Of a stretch of DNA of 64,000 nt, positions 1 through 11,891 are shown piece by piece. The DNA is taken from positions 59,044,184 to 59,108,183 of the forward strand of contig NC_054538.1 in the NCBI RefSeq assembly GCF_017654505.1. Reading direction: 5' to 3'. The notes beneath the pieces were generated by a model, which worked only from the letters and a program-made list of their open reading frames with translations, made no database searches and had not been told where the DNA came from. Position 1 is the stretch's first letter. Each line of letters begins with the position of its first letter. The translations under genes and the position numbers were made by a program. The DNA comes from Polyodon spathula. Lineage: Eukaryota > Chordata > Actinopteri > Acipenseriformes > Polyodontidae.

Positions 1-949
1 CAACACATTATTCCCTAATAGTACTATACTGGGTCATGAGTTGAGTTATAGCCCCAAGGAAAATAAACCCCCTACTGGGCTACCAACACCACTTCCTGCT
101 GCATGTGCTATTCTTTTACTAAAAAAACATTATCTCACTAAATACAGGCTTGTTTTAAAAAGAAGAAAAGAAAAGAATAATAGTGCCCCAGTGTCTTGTA
201 ATATTTCATATCATATGAAATTAATTATTTTAAATATTATTTGCCTCAGAGGCACACTAGGTTTCCTACATGAAAAGGTAAAACACAGTTAAGTAGAGTT
301 AAGTTTGTGCCTTCTTCAGTGCAGGGCCAGATTAACCCATCACGGGAACCTAGGTTTCTGGGCCCCTACTTTCCTGGACTGTCAAGTGATTAAGCTTGCG
401 ATTAAAACAATTAACCTTAGTTAACCTTGGTTTTAATCAGATATTATATTGATACAATTGCAACATTCATCGAATTTAAATTTGTTTTATTACTGCTGCT
501 ACTATTATAATCCTTAACTGTAAATACAGTAGTTAAAAATGAATTTATTTGTGTATTTATTTAACCAGGAAATTTTATTTAACCCATTGTGACCGTCACC
601 AAAATTTACTAGGGGTAATAATATAGAAATTACAAATACAACCAACACAATAAAACAAGCTTGATCAGCAACATACAGAGATCAGAAAACAGAATAAATA
701 GGATATCTATTTTTAAACGTGATTGTGGAATGAAATAAAGTCTTATATTATCATATTTAGCTCAATTCATGGGCTGGTGGGATTAATTTGTTGTTGTATT
801 ATTATTGTTTGAGCAGTAGAGCTGCTAGTGTATTTAAGAAGTGAAGGCATGTTCAGCACACAGCAGACTAGATGTACTCATGTGTAATACTGGAACTCAC
901 TTTGACAGTAGACAAGTAAGCTTTCTGCCAGTGAGCCATTAGAACATAA
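1..949. other. AT-rich unassigned DNA
   Basis: No gene or complete repeat is recognised. Around 322-372 a stretch beginning CAGGGCCAGATTAACCC resembles the outer end of a hAT-type DNA transposon in my memory of such ends, but no partner end or target duplication was found. The short open frames here have no recognisable protein content. Confidence 0.5.
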
Positions 950-981
950 AAACAAACAAACAAACAAACAAACAAACAAAC
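950..981. repeat. (CAAA)n microsatellite
   Basis: A run of about eight CAAA units ends in an interrupted unit (CGAAAAAA). Confidence 0.9.
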
Positions 982-1131
982 GAAAAAACCCTCCCATTCT
1001 TTTTTAGTGCTTTGCTCCATTGCGCACTTCAGTAGCTAACTTCCTATTTAAACAATAACTACATTCAGACACTCAATCCAGTGTTGCCGTGGCTGGGATT
1101 GAAGTACGGTGTGCCAAAAAGGCTCAAGGTG

Positions 1132-1185
1132 CAATGTGATTAACGCGCGTTTAAACAAAAATGCATGTGTTAATTGACAGCTCTA
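1132..1185 (-). mobile_element. hAT-type transposon terminal fragment
   Basis: Read on the minus strand the segment starts TAGAGCTGTCAATTAACAC and continues to an AACGCGCGTTAATCACATTG-like stretch. This matches the widely distributed hAT terminus that begins TAG(A/G)GCTGTCAAT followed by a palindromic TTAATCGCGATTAA-type core. Only one end is visible. It abuts a tetranucleotide microsatellite, so the target duplication cannot be read. The family call is from memory. Confidence 0.5.
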
Positions 1186-1187
1186 AA

Positions 1188-1227
<40 letters not shown>

Positions 1228-1290
1228 CTAGATAGATTAGATATATTATATATATATATATCGATATATATATCTATATGAAAATATATA
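1188..1290. repeat. (TCTA)n microsatellite followed by (AT)n-rich tract
   Basis: About ten TCTA units (1188-1227) run into an imperfect AT-dinucleotide tract. A short minus-strand frame here reads Tyr/Ile alternation and is a repeat artefact. Confidence 0.9.
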
Positions 1291-1491
1291 TACTCGTTTT
1301 GTGTGTGTGTGTCAACATAGCACTTTTCAAATGTTGGGAGACAAACGTTGTTGCAATAAAGGGTTACATAATTCACAATATTTATAACAAACAAGAGATA
1401 TGAATGTGTCGTTACTATGGAGAACACTCACCTGGTTCACCATCAATGGTTTTAACCACTGGTTAACTCAATTCCGTTAAGGCACCCATGC

Positions 1492-1501
1492 AATATATAT
1501 A

Positions 1502-1545
<44 letters not shown>

Positions 1546-1559
1546 TATATATATATATA
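1492..1559. repeat. (AT)n array
   Basis: A nearly pure AT-dinucleotide array with a few single-base interruptions. It gives spurious Tyr/Ile open frames on both strands. Confidence 0.95.
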
Positions 1560-2043
1560 GTGACGGGTTGGTAGCACACTGAGGACACAAAATAAATGGG
1601 ATAAACAAAATAAACTGGAAGCAGGTCTTATGCAAACAGATAAACAAAAAAAAAATCATAAAATCATTTGATCTGCCTTGCAGCAGTGTCCTACTAGGTT
1701 CTTATATCCACCTTACTTCCAATACCTCTGCTCAACTGAAAAGCGTCCAGGTTTGTATAGCGTTTCTTAGCTCAGCTCAGACGGTCCAAGCAGCCTTCTC
1801 TCCCTCATCACAGAAAATAACCCACAGGAGTTCCTGTGAGGAGTCAATTGCAGGACAGATAGGCCACAGGTGCTGGCCAACCATACTAGCAGCACCTGTA
1901 GCCTATCACACAATTAACTCCTCGAGCTAATGGCATGCTGATTCCAAGCCAGCCACGGAAATTTTCAGCTGTCACCTGCTGTGCCGACTGACTTGTCTTC
2001 AGGCCGCCATGAGCACCTCATGCTAGTTGATCTGTGAGCTGGC

Positions 2044-2047
<4 letters not shown>

Positions 2048-2113
<66 letters not shown>

Positions 2114-2118
2114 ATATA
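2048..2118. repeat. (AT)n array
   Basis: About 31 uninterrupted AT dinucleotides followed by a GATATATATT variant. Confidence 0.95.
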
Positions 2119-2252
2119 TTTGTAACAACAACACATTTACTACACTGTGTTTATTTTTCTTTTTAAACAGCTGAAGAGCTTTTGCCCGAAACGTATTTTT
2201 TAATCTTTTAAACTTTTTTGTGTACATTTATTAAAAACCTTTTCCTACATAT

Positions 2253-2311
2253 ATGCTTAAAATAAGAATTTAACAAACGTTGTTGTAGTAGACATTGATT
2301 AGGCTACTTTT
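2253..2311 (+). mobile_element. Fragment matching the interior of the 3604-4184 MITE
   Basis: This segment (TGCTTAAAATAAGAATTTAA...AGGCTACTTTT) aligns with 3648-3706 at roughly 90% by eye, in the same orientation and with small differences. It has no terminal repeats of its own and runs into an AT tract, so it is either a second truncated copy of the same element or a shared interior module. Confidence 0.65.
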
Positions 2312-2988
2312 ATATATATATAGTGTCGAAAATGCAGATGCCGGCTTAAAACCTGGGGTGCCTCGTCCTGGGATACAGGTAATTAGAAGTGAGAAATCCC
2401 ATCGAAGGAGTAATGAAGACAACAACTCCTGTTACAATTAAGTCTGCAGCACAAAGGAATTTGCAATAAAAGCAATAGTCTTTATTTAAACATATTAAAA
2501 ACCACAACAATGGCTTACTCGTTTCGACCCGTACATACGTAAAAACCCAGCCTTGCTTTGAAACTGAGATCTGATGAGAATTTTTTTAAAAAATGTATTT
2601 ATTTATTTTTTTAATGAGGGGAGGCTCTGTCTCCATGGCAAGTTCCTGTTTCCCATTAAACACTGTAGTAGCAGTAGAAGATTGCGTGATCTGAGCACAG
2701 GTTTTAATTGGAGGAACACAGAGGGTTTTTTTTTTTTCATTAGAGTAGGCAATGCCTCCGATTGCAAAGTCCTGTCTGTCTGAAACACAGTAGTCGCAGT
2801 AGCAGATCATGTGATTTGAACAGGGGGTTTAATTGGAGGAAACACCCGCCCCCAGCTGAAGCACTATTGTAATGTATTAATTCATGGGTGTTGATTGAAA
2901 TTGCATCGTTTTGTTTTGCATCGCATCAGAGGTAAAAAACACAATATATTTTGTTATTGATTTATTTTGGTGCATGTCGTGCAGGCAT

Positions 2989-2990
<2 letters not shown>
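2312..2990. other. Unassigned DNA
   Basis: No gene recognised. Around 2590-2860 two related sub-segments (CAGTAGTAGCAGTAGAAGAT... near 2667 and CAGTAGTCGCAGTAGCAGAT... near 2788, each followed by a GTGATNTGANCAGG...TTTAATTGGAGGAA stretch) form an imperfect direct repeat about 125 bp apart. Confidence 0.55.

Positions 2991-2991
<1 letters not shown>

Positions 2992-3068
<77 letters not shown>
2992..3068. repeat. (AT)n array
   Basis: About 38 uninterrupted AT dinucleotides. Confidence 0.97.
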
Positions 3069-3069
<1 letters not shown>

Positions 3070-3603
3070 CATGTTGCTGTAATATGGTTACTCATTTATG
3101 GCACTGTGCACAATGAAAACAGTGCTGGCATATTAACGAGACAATAAAACCCACAAAACCAAATGCTCTTTTAAAATGGAACATTGTCAGCATCTTAATT
3201 TTCTCTCTTTGATAACTCAACTCAGTTTTTTCCAAGTAAAAACACAGGAAAAATGTTTGATCACTGCCATTGTGATTTATAACACCTTTAAGTCCTGTCG
3301 TCAGGTGCCATATTGCCTAATGTGTTCCATTTGATGTTGGCAAATAAGAACTTTATGGACGGCTATTTTTTATCCAGAATACAGTCATTGAAATGCAAAC
3401 CTTTCAGCAATTTAGACAGGCATTTATCATGCAACCTTTCTGATCAACTATTCTGATCAAGAGGAGAGAATAATGAATTAGACGCTTCCCATGCATTTGT
3501 TGAGCTGGAACTGTATTTTGCTCTAATTTTTCCTTATTATGTAGAAGTAATTAGTCTTCAGCCTTAACACTAATTACATTCCTAAGAACAATTAGTTCTG
3601 TAT

Positions 3604-4184
3604 AGGAGTGCACCGTTAATCGGTAATGCTGCATTTTTAAGCAGTGTATGCTTAAAATAAGAATTTAATGAACGTTTTTGTAGTTGACATTGAATAGGCT
3701 ACTTTTCTGTTCTACTGTACAGTATACGTAGAAGTTTTCATGTTTGACAGCAAGTTACTATACAAGTTAATGTCACATTATATATTTTTTTCTACAGAAG
3801 TGTTTTTACTCGTACAAATCCAAAATTTTATTTTTGTGTGACTATGTTGTAAAACATATGTATAAACTGCTGTCAAGCACTCAATGTAATACAGTACAAC
3901 GTTATTCTTTGTATTCATTTTTTTACTGAAGTAAATGCAACAAGTAAACAATACCTGTTCATTTTTTACATAAATCCAACAAGTAAACAGTATCTGTTAA
4001 TTTTTTTTAACATTTATAATTATGAAACAGTTTAAATATAGGCCCTATGCTTTGTTGTAGTAGTTTACAATAGTTTACTTATCTCACTTTTATTATCGGT
4101 ATCCCATCGGTATCAGGCTGATATGGGTAGATAACCGTCGGCTATCGGTATCGGCCAAGAACATCTTTATCGGTGCAACGCTAA
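3604..4184. mobile_element. Non-autonomous hAT-type MITE
   Basis: The left end AGGAGTGCACCG and the reverse complement of the right end AGCGTTGCACCG form imperfect terminal inverted repeats, each followed by sub-terminal CGGTAT/CGATAA-rich sequence. The flanks TTCTGTAT (3596-3603) and TTCTATAC (4185-4192) are an 8-bp target duplication with two transition differences, the length expected for hAT elements. No transposase frame lies between, so the roughly 580-bp element is non-autonomous. The termini resemble the AGGGGTGCACCGAT type of vertebrate hAT ends known to me; no database comparison was made. Confidence 0.72.
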
Positions 4185-4227
4185 TTCTATACAATGCCCT
4201 TTTCTCACAGGTGTTTACTGTTTTTAA

Positions 4228-4345
4228 TGTGAACTATGCATCAGCTGCAGAGTTACTCACCCGAAAGACGGAGCACAAGGAGGTTAAGTGACTTGCTGAA
4301 GGTCACACAGACAGAATGTCAGTGAGTGAGCTGGGACTTAATGTT
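4228..4345 (-). mobile_element. CORE-like SINE fragment (minus strand)
   Basis: On the minus strand this reads through TGTGTGACCTTCAGCAAGTC and ACTTAACCTCCTTGTG to GCTGATGCATAGTTCAC, and it aligns over about 110 bp with the central part of the plus-strand SINE at 5324-5537. The GTGACC..AAGTCACTTAACCT block is the conserved core known from MIR-type SINEs. The tRNA-like head and the 3' tail are missing. Confidence 0.72.
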
Positions 4346-4453
4346 ACGAATTATTCCAAAAGTGTAATACTTCTCTTATTTAACATAAAAAAGCCTTCCA
4401 TTAGTCCCAGAATGGAAGTCATAATTTAAAATAAATAAATAAAAAATAAATAG

Positions 4454-4476
4454 TTTTTTTTTTTTTTTTTTTTTTT
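4454..4476. repeat. Poly(T) tract
   Basis: An uninterrupted run of 23 T. Confidence 0.95.
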
Positions 4477-5323
4477 GATTGCATTATAGAAATTCTATCT
4501 AAGGCTCATAATGGAACGTGAAACAAGCAATGTGATTGGTCAAGCAAAGTTCCAGCTGTCCGTAAATTTGTTCGGGTACGGATAGTTGGAGCCTTGTCAC
4601 TGCGCTGCCTTACAGAATTTAAAAGTATAGGACAGTAGCCATCTTGCTTTTACAGTTACAGGTGTACAGCTGTAACTATGAAACTGTGTGACCAATAACC
4701 TGCAAAAAATCCCAAAGCAGTAAGCAGGCATGCCAATTTGGATGTAGAACAAGTAAGTTACCCTGACTTTGTCACTTAAAATAATATATTTTTAGCGGGT
4801 TGAAAACACTGAAGAAAAAGACACTTCTGTACATTATCTACATCTCTCAGACACATACCTTAAAAAAATACTGAAATCCGAGACGTCATTGTATTTATTT
4901 TTATTCACCGTATGTTCTGCTCAAACAGGTCTGCACTGTCAGTGACAGGGGAAAAAAAATTGTGTCATCTCAACTCTGACCCCGTGGTGTATTTTTTCAA
5001 TGGCAATGTTCACAATATCATAAATACAGATGTAATTTATTTTGCATGTTCCAATAAAATTAATTTAGTCAGCTTAACTTAGTGTGTTAATTAATAACAC
5101 ATGGATATTTAATTAAAAAAAAAAAATTACCTTAAACATAATTTATGCTTTTTTTTTTCCTTCAAATCCACTGTTTGACATGGATTATAAAGCCCTTCTG
5201 GGTGTCTGTATACATTGAATATACAGACTTCTCAGGGGTTGGGGGTTAGCAAAATGACTTAGGAACATCCCATTACACAATTTGTTTTAATCAGTCATTT
5301 CGCGAAATGCCTAAAAGTTTTAT
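4477..5323. other. Unassigned DNA
   Basis: No gene or defined repeat recognised; only short A and T runs. Confidence 0.5.
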
Positions 5324-5537
5324 GGCTGTGTGGTCTAGTGGTTAAAGAAAAGGGCAAGTAACCAGGAGGTCCCGGCTCACTTACTGTGTGACCATGAGCA
5401 AGTCACTTAACCTACTTGTGTTCTGTCTTTCAGGTGAGACGTTGTAAGTGATTCTGTAGCCGATGCATAGTTCACACACCCTAGTCTCTGTAAGTCGCCT
5501 TTGTTAAAAATGTCGCCTAAATAAACAAATAATAAAA
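5324..5537 (+). mobile_element. tRNA-derived CORE-like SINE
   Basis: The head TGGCTGTGTGGTCTAGTGG carries an A-box-like sequence, and GGTCCCGGCTC is a degraded B box, so the 5' part derives from a tRNA. It is followed by a MIR-type core (TGTGTGACCATGAGCAAGTC) and a 3' tail GTAAGTCGCC...GTCGCCTAAATAAAC ending in an A-rich stretch. The tail is a common 3' end of SINEs in ray-finned fish as I recall. It is probably inactive because the B box has decayed. Confidence 0.78.
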
Positions 5538-5951
5538 ACAATAATGAAATGACTGGTGTTAAGTGCATTCTATTACACTATTTGACTGATTAAAGGTTAT
5601 TTAAAAGAGTGAGATTTTTGTGTTAGCATTGATTACACTCATTTTTGAAATATCAACTTTTCAGATTGTTTACTGCATTTCTTGTGATTTATCTTAAGAG
5701 ATGATTATAATGAGAGGTAATAATCAGGGGTTTACATAACTTTTAACATTAGGTTCTCACATGAATACCAGCAGAAATGATTTGGTACTCACCAAAATTA
5801 GGGGTATTATCCACGTCGATGTCTAGCTCCATCTCCTATCATCATTGTGATATCAAGAATTAAATGTGCAAATTTGGAGCTAGACTCCTAGCATCATGGT
5901 ACCTCATATAACGCAAGTGACATTAAATTCTGATGCCAGTAGACATGTTTA

Positions 5952-5952
<1 letters not shown>
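5538..5952. other. Unassigned DNA with a short inverted repeat
   Basis: No gene assigned. GTCTAGCTCCA (from about 5821) and TGGAGCTAGAC (from about 5875) form an 11-bp inverted repeat. On the minus strand a 40-50 bp open segment ends in a good splice-donor match (G/GTGAGT, about 5785-5790), but the acceptor is poor. Confidence 0.45.

Positions 5953-6028
<76 letters not shown>
5953..6028. repeat. (TTA)n array
   Basis: A TTA trinucleotide array with one single-base slip near 5990. It creates a Leu/Tyr-rich artefact frame. Confidence 0.95.
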
Positions 6029-7380
6029 GTGTTTGTTAGCAAACATGATGATAGTTTCTCATTGGGTCTGGACTACTCAGATGGCTCACCCACACTCATC
6101 CACAGTTTCTCACTAATTTTCAAAGCGATTTGCATCCCTGTCACGGATGCTGTGTTCAGGATCAAAGGTTTCAGTGGTCATCTTACACATATGAATATGT
6201 ATCAGTGGAGAAAGGCGTGAGGCTGATTAAAATGTTGACCTGAGATAACTCACATTCACAAGCAGCACTGCTGGCAGTGTCAGAGACAACAACAATAGTT
6301 TATGAATGTTTAAGTAGGAGTCCGGATTAGAGGTTATTATAATCTTTAACAAATTATCACTCATTCTCTGTTTATTTCAATAGCCTACCACCAAATTCCA
6401 GCCCTGGGGATTCAAAAGCAAAAAAACAAAACACTTCTACACTTTATTAGTATTGTTTAACATGTTATCTTGACGGCACAACAGTATTTATAGAAGGATA
6501 TAACTGAGGGAAACAAAATATTATTTTAAGTATACTGCTTAAGTAAATGTATTTTTTTTAAGCATGTTTAAATGTTATGGCTCTCAAACATCGACACCTC
6601 CTCTCATCCCGTGCTTAGGCCGTAACTACATCCATTTTCTCTGAATGGACAGCTAAATCGAGATCCCTGCTATCGTTGGTTGTTTCAAGTGTCCATTAAA
6701 AGAACATGATTGATGTTATGATTATGAACTGGAGTGATTCCACCTATTGCTCTCCATTTTTTTTTTTTTTAAATAAAACTTTGAAGCAGCCATTCATAGT
6801 GCTAGCAGGGATGGACTTTTTATTGAATTGGAACCCTCTGGCCTAAAGTGAAATATAGGGCCTGGTATTTAATTATGGTGTGTAATAATAAGCTCAGTTA
6901 GCTGGAGATTGTTGACAGATCCCAGAGACCTTGAGTAGAAAATCAGGATGTTAGGCAGGTATGGGTCACAGCCAGATAATATGCTTGACCTTGTAAGTGT
7001 GAGCACCCTCGCTGCCTTTATGAAAAATGCTTTCCTGTTGAATGTGCTGACGGTAGGCATTTGCGTGTTAAAAGCAATATCAAAGTCCGCATTTGTTTTT
7101 TATTGGTGCACATGCGTACCTGCGTACCAGTTACCTGTACCTCTGATTATAATGAATATAATTAGAGATGCTTCTCTCAATGTGTAAGAACTCAGTTTGG
7201 CAGCCAGAACTCTATACATATAGACTACACAGAATATTTTAGTTGTAATGCAGGAACTGTAAGATTATTATTTAAGTTTCTTAAATGCATTGTATGCACA
7301 GTGTTTTGGCTAATAAGAGATGCAACAGAACTTATAACTTATATTTGGATAAAATTCTCTAGATGTGATCGAAAAATGAC
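6029..7380. other. Unassigned DNA
   Basis: No gene or element recognised. The open frames here (for example 6948-7187) lack recognisable motifs, splice context or codon bias. Confidence 0.5.
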
Positions 7381-7440
7381 AAACTGTGAGCAGGTGCAGT
7401 GACTTTTTATTGTGCTGATTAACAATTGACATCACGAAGA

Positions 7441-7633
7441 TGCTGCAAAATGTTCTGTTGATCTTGGGCAGATGTGACTCTTAGTCTCCCAGTTCGTGGC
7501 CTGTCATTGACAGAGTGTGTCTGGTTATACCATCTCGCCAGGTTTGAAATTGCTGGCTGTGAGCACCCAAGACGGCAAGCCGTAGTACGCTGCCCTAGTC
7601 CAGCCTACAACATGCCGATTGTATGAAGGTGCT
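7441..7633 (-). pseudogene. Mariner/IS630-type transposase N-terminal remnant
   Basis: Translating the minus strand gives a helix-turn-helix pattern of IS630-Tc1-mariner transposases: a segment ending RLGCSQPAISNLARWY (recognition helix with SQPAIS) followed by a PRTGRLRVT block, which corresponds to the PRSGRPRVT linker, and AQDQQNILQHLRD, which corresponds to the AQDR..LLHLR block. An in-frame stop precedes the first helix and stops follow. No catalytic domain is adjacent. In an intact element this region would bind the terminal repeats. It is a fragment of about 65 codons with no function expected. Confidence 0.7.
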
Positions 7634-7849
7634 GCTCTCTAGACAGACGTTTTTCTGTGATTTTCTTTATTGCTTTTATTCAAGCTTGTAATTCAACAAC
7701 TCAAATCACTCCATATCCAGTGTCCAATCAACTGTCTCACTAATTATGTTGATTAATTGCATATGCTTCAGTCAGTCACTCCAACGTGTCATGGTCAAGG
7801 ATGAAAAAGAAACCAAAGCAATATATGGAATAAAAAGAAAACTTACGTG

Positions 7850-7851
<2 letters not shown>

Positions 7852-7920
<69 letters not shown>
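7852..7920. repeat. (AT)n array
   Basis: About 34 uninterrupted AT dinucleotides. Open frames on both strands across it are artefacts. Confidence 0.97.
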
Positions 7921-7923
<3 letters not shown>

Positions 7924-8007
7924 GTAGGTTCGGACATTGGCTAAAAGCAGTCCTGGTCAGTGATCTGATTGTATGGTGATCAAGGATAAAAATTATGTGA
8001 AGATTTT

Positions 8008-8020
8008 GGGGGGGGGGGGG
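8008..8020. repeat. Poly(G) tract
   Basis: A run of about 13 G. Confidence 0.9.
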
Positions 8021-9336
8021 TTTGGAAGAAAGAAAAAAAATGATGTGCTTTGACTTGTGAAAATATGGGCCTTCACAGATCTCTGTTGTCTCCTTGTGAT
8101 GTGAGGGGAGGTTGTTTTCGTGGGGCAAGCAGAGTCAGGTCCTAAAGTGTTCAGATCAGTTAAACCCAATACATGCTTTGCAGGCATTAAGAGATGGAGA
8201 CAGTAAAGTGAACCTCAGCAGCTGTAGCCCCATCTCTCCCAGGCAGTGTCACTGCTGGACAGCGGTGTTTGAAAAACCCAGTTGTGAAGAACGATCCAAT
8301 TTAAACAGACAATTACATTTACAGGTAATAGGGTATACAGTACATACCAGTAGTGAATATACTGCAAGTGTTACAAACAAAAGAAAAATGCTTTGGAATA
8401 TAATTAAACTCACATGATTGTTTAGCACAGGGTGCCATTTCTCACCTGCTTATTACTGTGCTGCCTGGGCATTATGAAAACTGCTGTTCAGTGATAGGAA
8501 ACCAGCGTTTTTGTTTTCTTTTAAGTATTAAAAACCTCAAGGTGAGGAAATATCAAAACGTCAATTTAAGTTGTGCATAAAATACATTCAAATCATTTTC
8601 AGTGTCACAGGTGGACCAAGGTGAACAGCAAGCATTCAAACAGCAACCTTAAGGAAAGATAGAAGTTACAGGAGAGGAGTCATTATTTGAAGACGTTAAA
8701 TAGTAAACTGTAAACTGTTGGGTTATGGAGTGTGCTGATGTGAATGGGAATGAATGTGCAGACCGAGTGTGTGGCTAAACTAAAGTTTATTGATTGAGGA
8801 TAGCTTAAATACAGAGTGAGGTAAACAAGGAATACCAGATACCAGATAAAGTGCAGTGATCATTTGTTCCTGTATTATGGCGTGTCAATAAATATCACTT
8901 GTTAGGGGACACAAATACCCTATAGATAGCAGCGACCGTTCAACTGTGCGTATCTGCAACTAGCATTTATAATGAAGGACAACTACTTTTACAAAAACCT
9001 GTCTACTTCTTCCCAAAAGAAACCATAATAATAAAATTAAAAAGCATGACCCCAGGACTGAATTTATCACTGCTATGCACCATACGTTCTGTGCAGCTGG
9101 ATGTCTTTGAGATCGATGCAGTTTGTGTCATTTACAATGTCTGACAATCTCAGACAATAATCCACAGTGGAAATGGCGGTGTGATTTGCCACTAGAAACG
9201 CTAGTTTTAAGTGATTTTTTTGTTAACAGTTAAAGTAGCTTTCTAATATATGAAACATTTCCTTAACAATTTCATCTTTCTAAGATATATAACTTGAACT
9301 AAAAATTCAAATCATAATAGATTCATCATATTAAAG
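8021..9336. other. Unassigned DNA
   Basis: No gene or defined mobile element recognised. Confidence 0.5.

Positions 9337-9390
<54 letters not shown>
9337..9390. repeat. (ATT)n array
   Basis: About 17 ATT units without interruption. Confidence 0.95.
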
Positions 9391-9393
<3 letters not shown>

Positions 9394-9837
9394 TTAGGAT
9401 TGGTTGGTTTATTGGACACAAAGAATGGGTTTCTCAACCTATAAGAAATTAATAATAAGAATTTGATTGATCCTTTCTAGCCATTTAGTAGTAACATTGG
9501 TTTAATGTAAGCATTTTGGTGCATACAGAACAAAGAAACTGCATGCAAATGAGGGTGAAACATATTAATAAGTGATTAATCTATAATTTAAAAAATAATA
9601 AATGCACACTTTTTGTAAATATATTAACATTAATACAGACTATTCAAATATTGAGCTCTCATTTTAGTGCTCTTCATTCTGCGTTTAATGAGAAAGTAAA
9701 GACTTGGATGATTTAAAAGCCTATTTAGTTGCTTCACATTAAAACCCCATTAATTAAAGTGATTTTCCTACAAAAGGTAATTAAAAAAACAGCCCCATTT
9801 TGCAGAAAAAAACGCCCAGTTGGCAGCACTGCAGCTG

Positions 9838-9909
9838 ACATCCGACGGGCCAGACAGAAGGCTCTCACGGGCCGGATTTCGCCTGCTGGCCACCAATTGA
9901 AGAACGCTG
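9838..9909 (-). mobile_element. Possible hAT-type terminal remnant
   Basis: On the minus strand the segment starts CAGCGTTCTTCAATTGGTGG and contains two GGCCCG motifs, which resembles a vertebrate hAT terminus of the CAG-GGTTCTCAA...CCGGCCCG type. Only one end is seen and no 8-bp duplication could be set. The overlapping open frames on both strands are GC-content artefacts. Confidence 0.35.
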
Positions 9910-9911
9910 TT

Positions 9912-11090
9912 TTATACAGTAGGCAACCTGGACTGATCAACAGCAGTATTTCTGCTTTCAAGATTAGTATAATTTAGAATAATTTTTCATTTACCTAAAA
10001 CCTAAATGTTGGGTAACAATACATATGTATGTTTTCAGTTTGCATTTCCGTTGAGGAGGTCCAAAGCTTTCAAAAGTTTCAGGTTAGTTCAGTGATAAAT
10101 AAAAGATAATTTGGGTGAACAGTGAAAAATTGTTAAAAACCATATACAGTAGCAACACAGAAAAGTAGCACTATATGCAGCGACATACTGTGTTATCATA
10201 TTTAAACTTTGCCAAGCAAAAAATAATTTTAGAAAATGCTGCTTTTATTGTACTAATAAAATATTACCCCTGCTGTGCTGAAAAGATTACAAGGTAATAA
10301 GCTTCTACGTTTTTACACCTTTACATTTAAGAAGAGTTCTCATTAATACATTACAGGAAAACAGTACAATAACATGGTCTGTTTGAAGAAATTAAACAAC
10401 AGTTAAATTATTCAGATGGGCATGGGGAAAACTGGGATCAGTTGTTAAATTTGCAACAGGAAGAATGGGAGAAGGGCATTAGTACATTAATGAGGCTGCT
10501 TCCAAGCAAAATGACATTTGTAAAATGTATGTTTCTTCTTAAATAAATCATCAGGTCTGGGAAATGTAGAAATAATATAGTTGGTTTGGGAAAGTAACTT
10601 GTCAAAAACAGTTTAAACACAATTTGGACGTCACAATTTTGTACTATTTTAAGATATAGCGTGTATAAAGGACACTTTAGGTGTTGATGAAACGTATCTG
10701 CTTTAATGCCATCAGCGGGATTAGCCTTGTAGTTGATACCACACAGCATACTATGTTTATTCATCTAAACATACAATCAATGGCAACGTATGTGTTTCTA
10801 AGGGTTAATACAATTGTTTTCTACAGATATATTCTAAATTAGGCAGGATGGATTTTTTTCTTCCCAGGACTGGTTCAAACTGCAGACATTATAAGTGAAT
10901 GGGCTGTTCTCTTGCCTTCAGAGGTTAGCTTTCTGTCCATTGGCTTATATAACATGAATATGGGTTTTGGTTGGAGCCAAGCTCAAATTAGAACAACTAC
11001 ACAATGTTTAATTATATATGGGGATAATATATGTAGTTCCACAGCCTGGTATCCTCCCAATCACAGAATCGTGTGCTGAATATTATGACT
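9912..11090. other. Unassigned DNA
   Basis: No gene recognised. The minus-strand frame at 10438-10764 has no identifiable domain. Confidence 0.5.
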
Positions 11091-11094
11091 ATTT

Positions 11095-11154
11095 AAAAAA
11101 AAAAAAAAAAAAAACTATAGAAAAAATAAGTGTTTTTTTTTTTTTTTTTTTTTT
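11095..11154. repeat. Facing poly(A) and poly(T) tracts
   Basis: About 20 A (11095-11114) and about 20 T (11135-11154) are separated by 20 bp, giving a low-complexity palindrome. Confidence 0.9.
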
Positions 11155-11826
11155 AATTGTACCCATAATCATTGGAGTAGTTACATAAAGAATGTTTTTC
11201 TGACAAAAGCAACTTTTGATGACGACAGCAAGCGCGAGACTGCTGCTGCACACGTGTTGCCTTGTTGGTTCTCAGCTTGGGTGCTGAATCTGTGCAGAAT
11301 GATTTTTGTTTTTAACAAGTGACATCCTACACACAAAGTAGTAACTTTAATCACAACAATGAAGGTTGTACTAAAAAAAACAAAAAAAACCCATAAAGAG
11401 TATTTGTGACTTACGCTCTATGCACCAGGATGAGAGGAACTGAAATTTTGACACAGTGATTGGTCGATTTTGTTTTATGAGTGTTTGAACAGGTATGTTT
11501 TTGTGCCAATTTTACTTCAGTGTTAGCTGAACAAACCACAAGACTTCAACTGAAAGCCTGAACCCTCACCGCATGGGCAGTTCCACTGCACCACACAGGT
11601 CATGTTTGAGTAAGTAGACTAGATTACCCAAGTCCCACGGCATCACAGTGGCACAGTGTCTCCCTCTGCACTTCTTGATCTCTGGAACAATACAGAGCTT
11701 CCCACATAAGTGCTATCAATCCATCATCTCCCTCAAACAGTTGGTATGAAAAGATTAACAATAAACAACTAGTTTGATTTAAAAAAAAATTAAATAAATA
11801 ACCTGGCAATACTTTTTGCTCAACTC

Positions 11827-11827
<1 letters not shown>

Positions 11828-11890
<63 letters not shown>

Positions 11891-11891
11891 G
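11828..11891. repeat. (TTA)n array
   Basis: About 21 TTA units without interruption. Confidence 0.95.

Noticed and set aside
5765..5875. Possible host exon on the minus strand ending in a G/GTGAGT donor
   Set aside because: The acceptor has no pyrimidine tract, the peptide (MELDIDVDNTPNF) matched nothing I recognise, and no partner exon was seen. Too weak to annotate.
7746..8128. Open frames with long Tyr/Ile runs on both strands, here and at other AT arrays
   Set aside because: They are translations of AT-dinucleotide arrays, not proteins.
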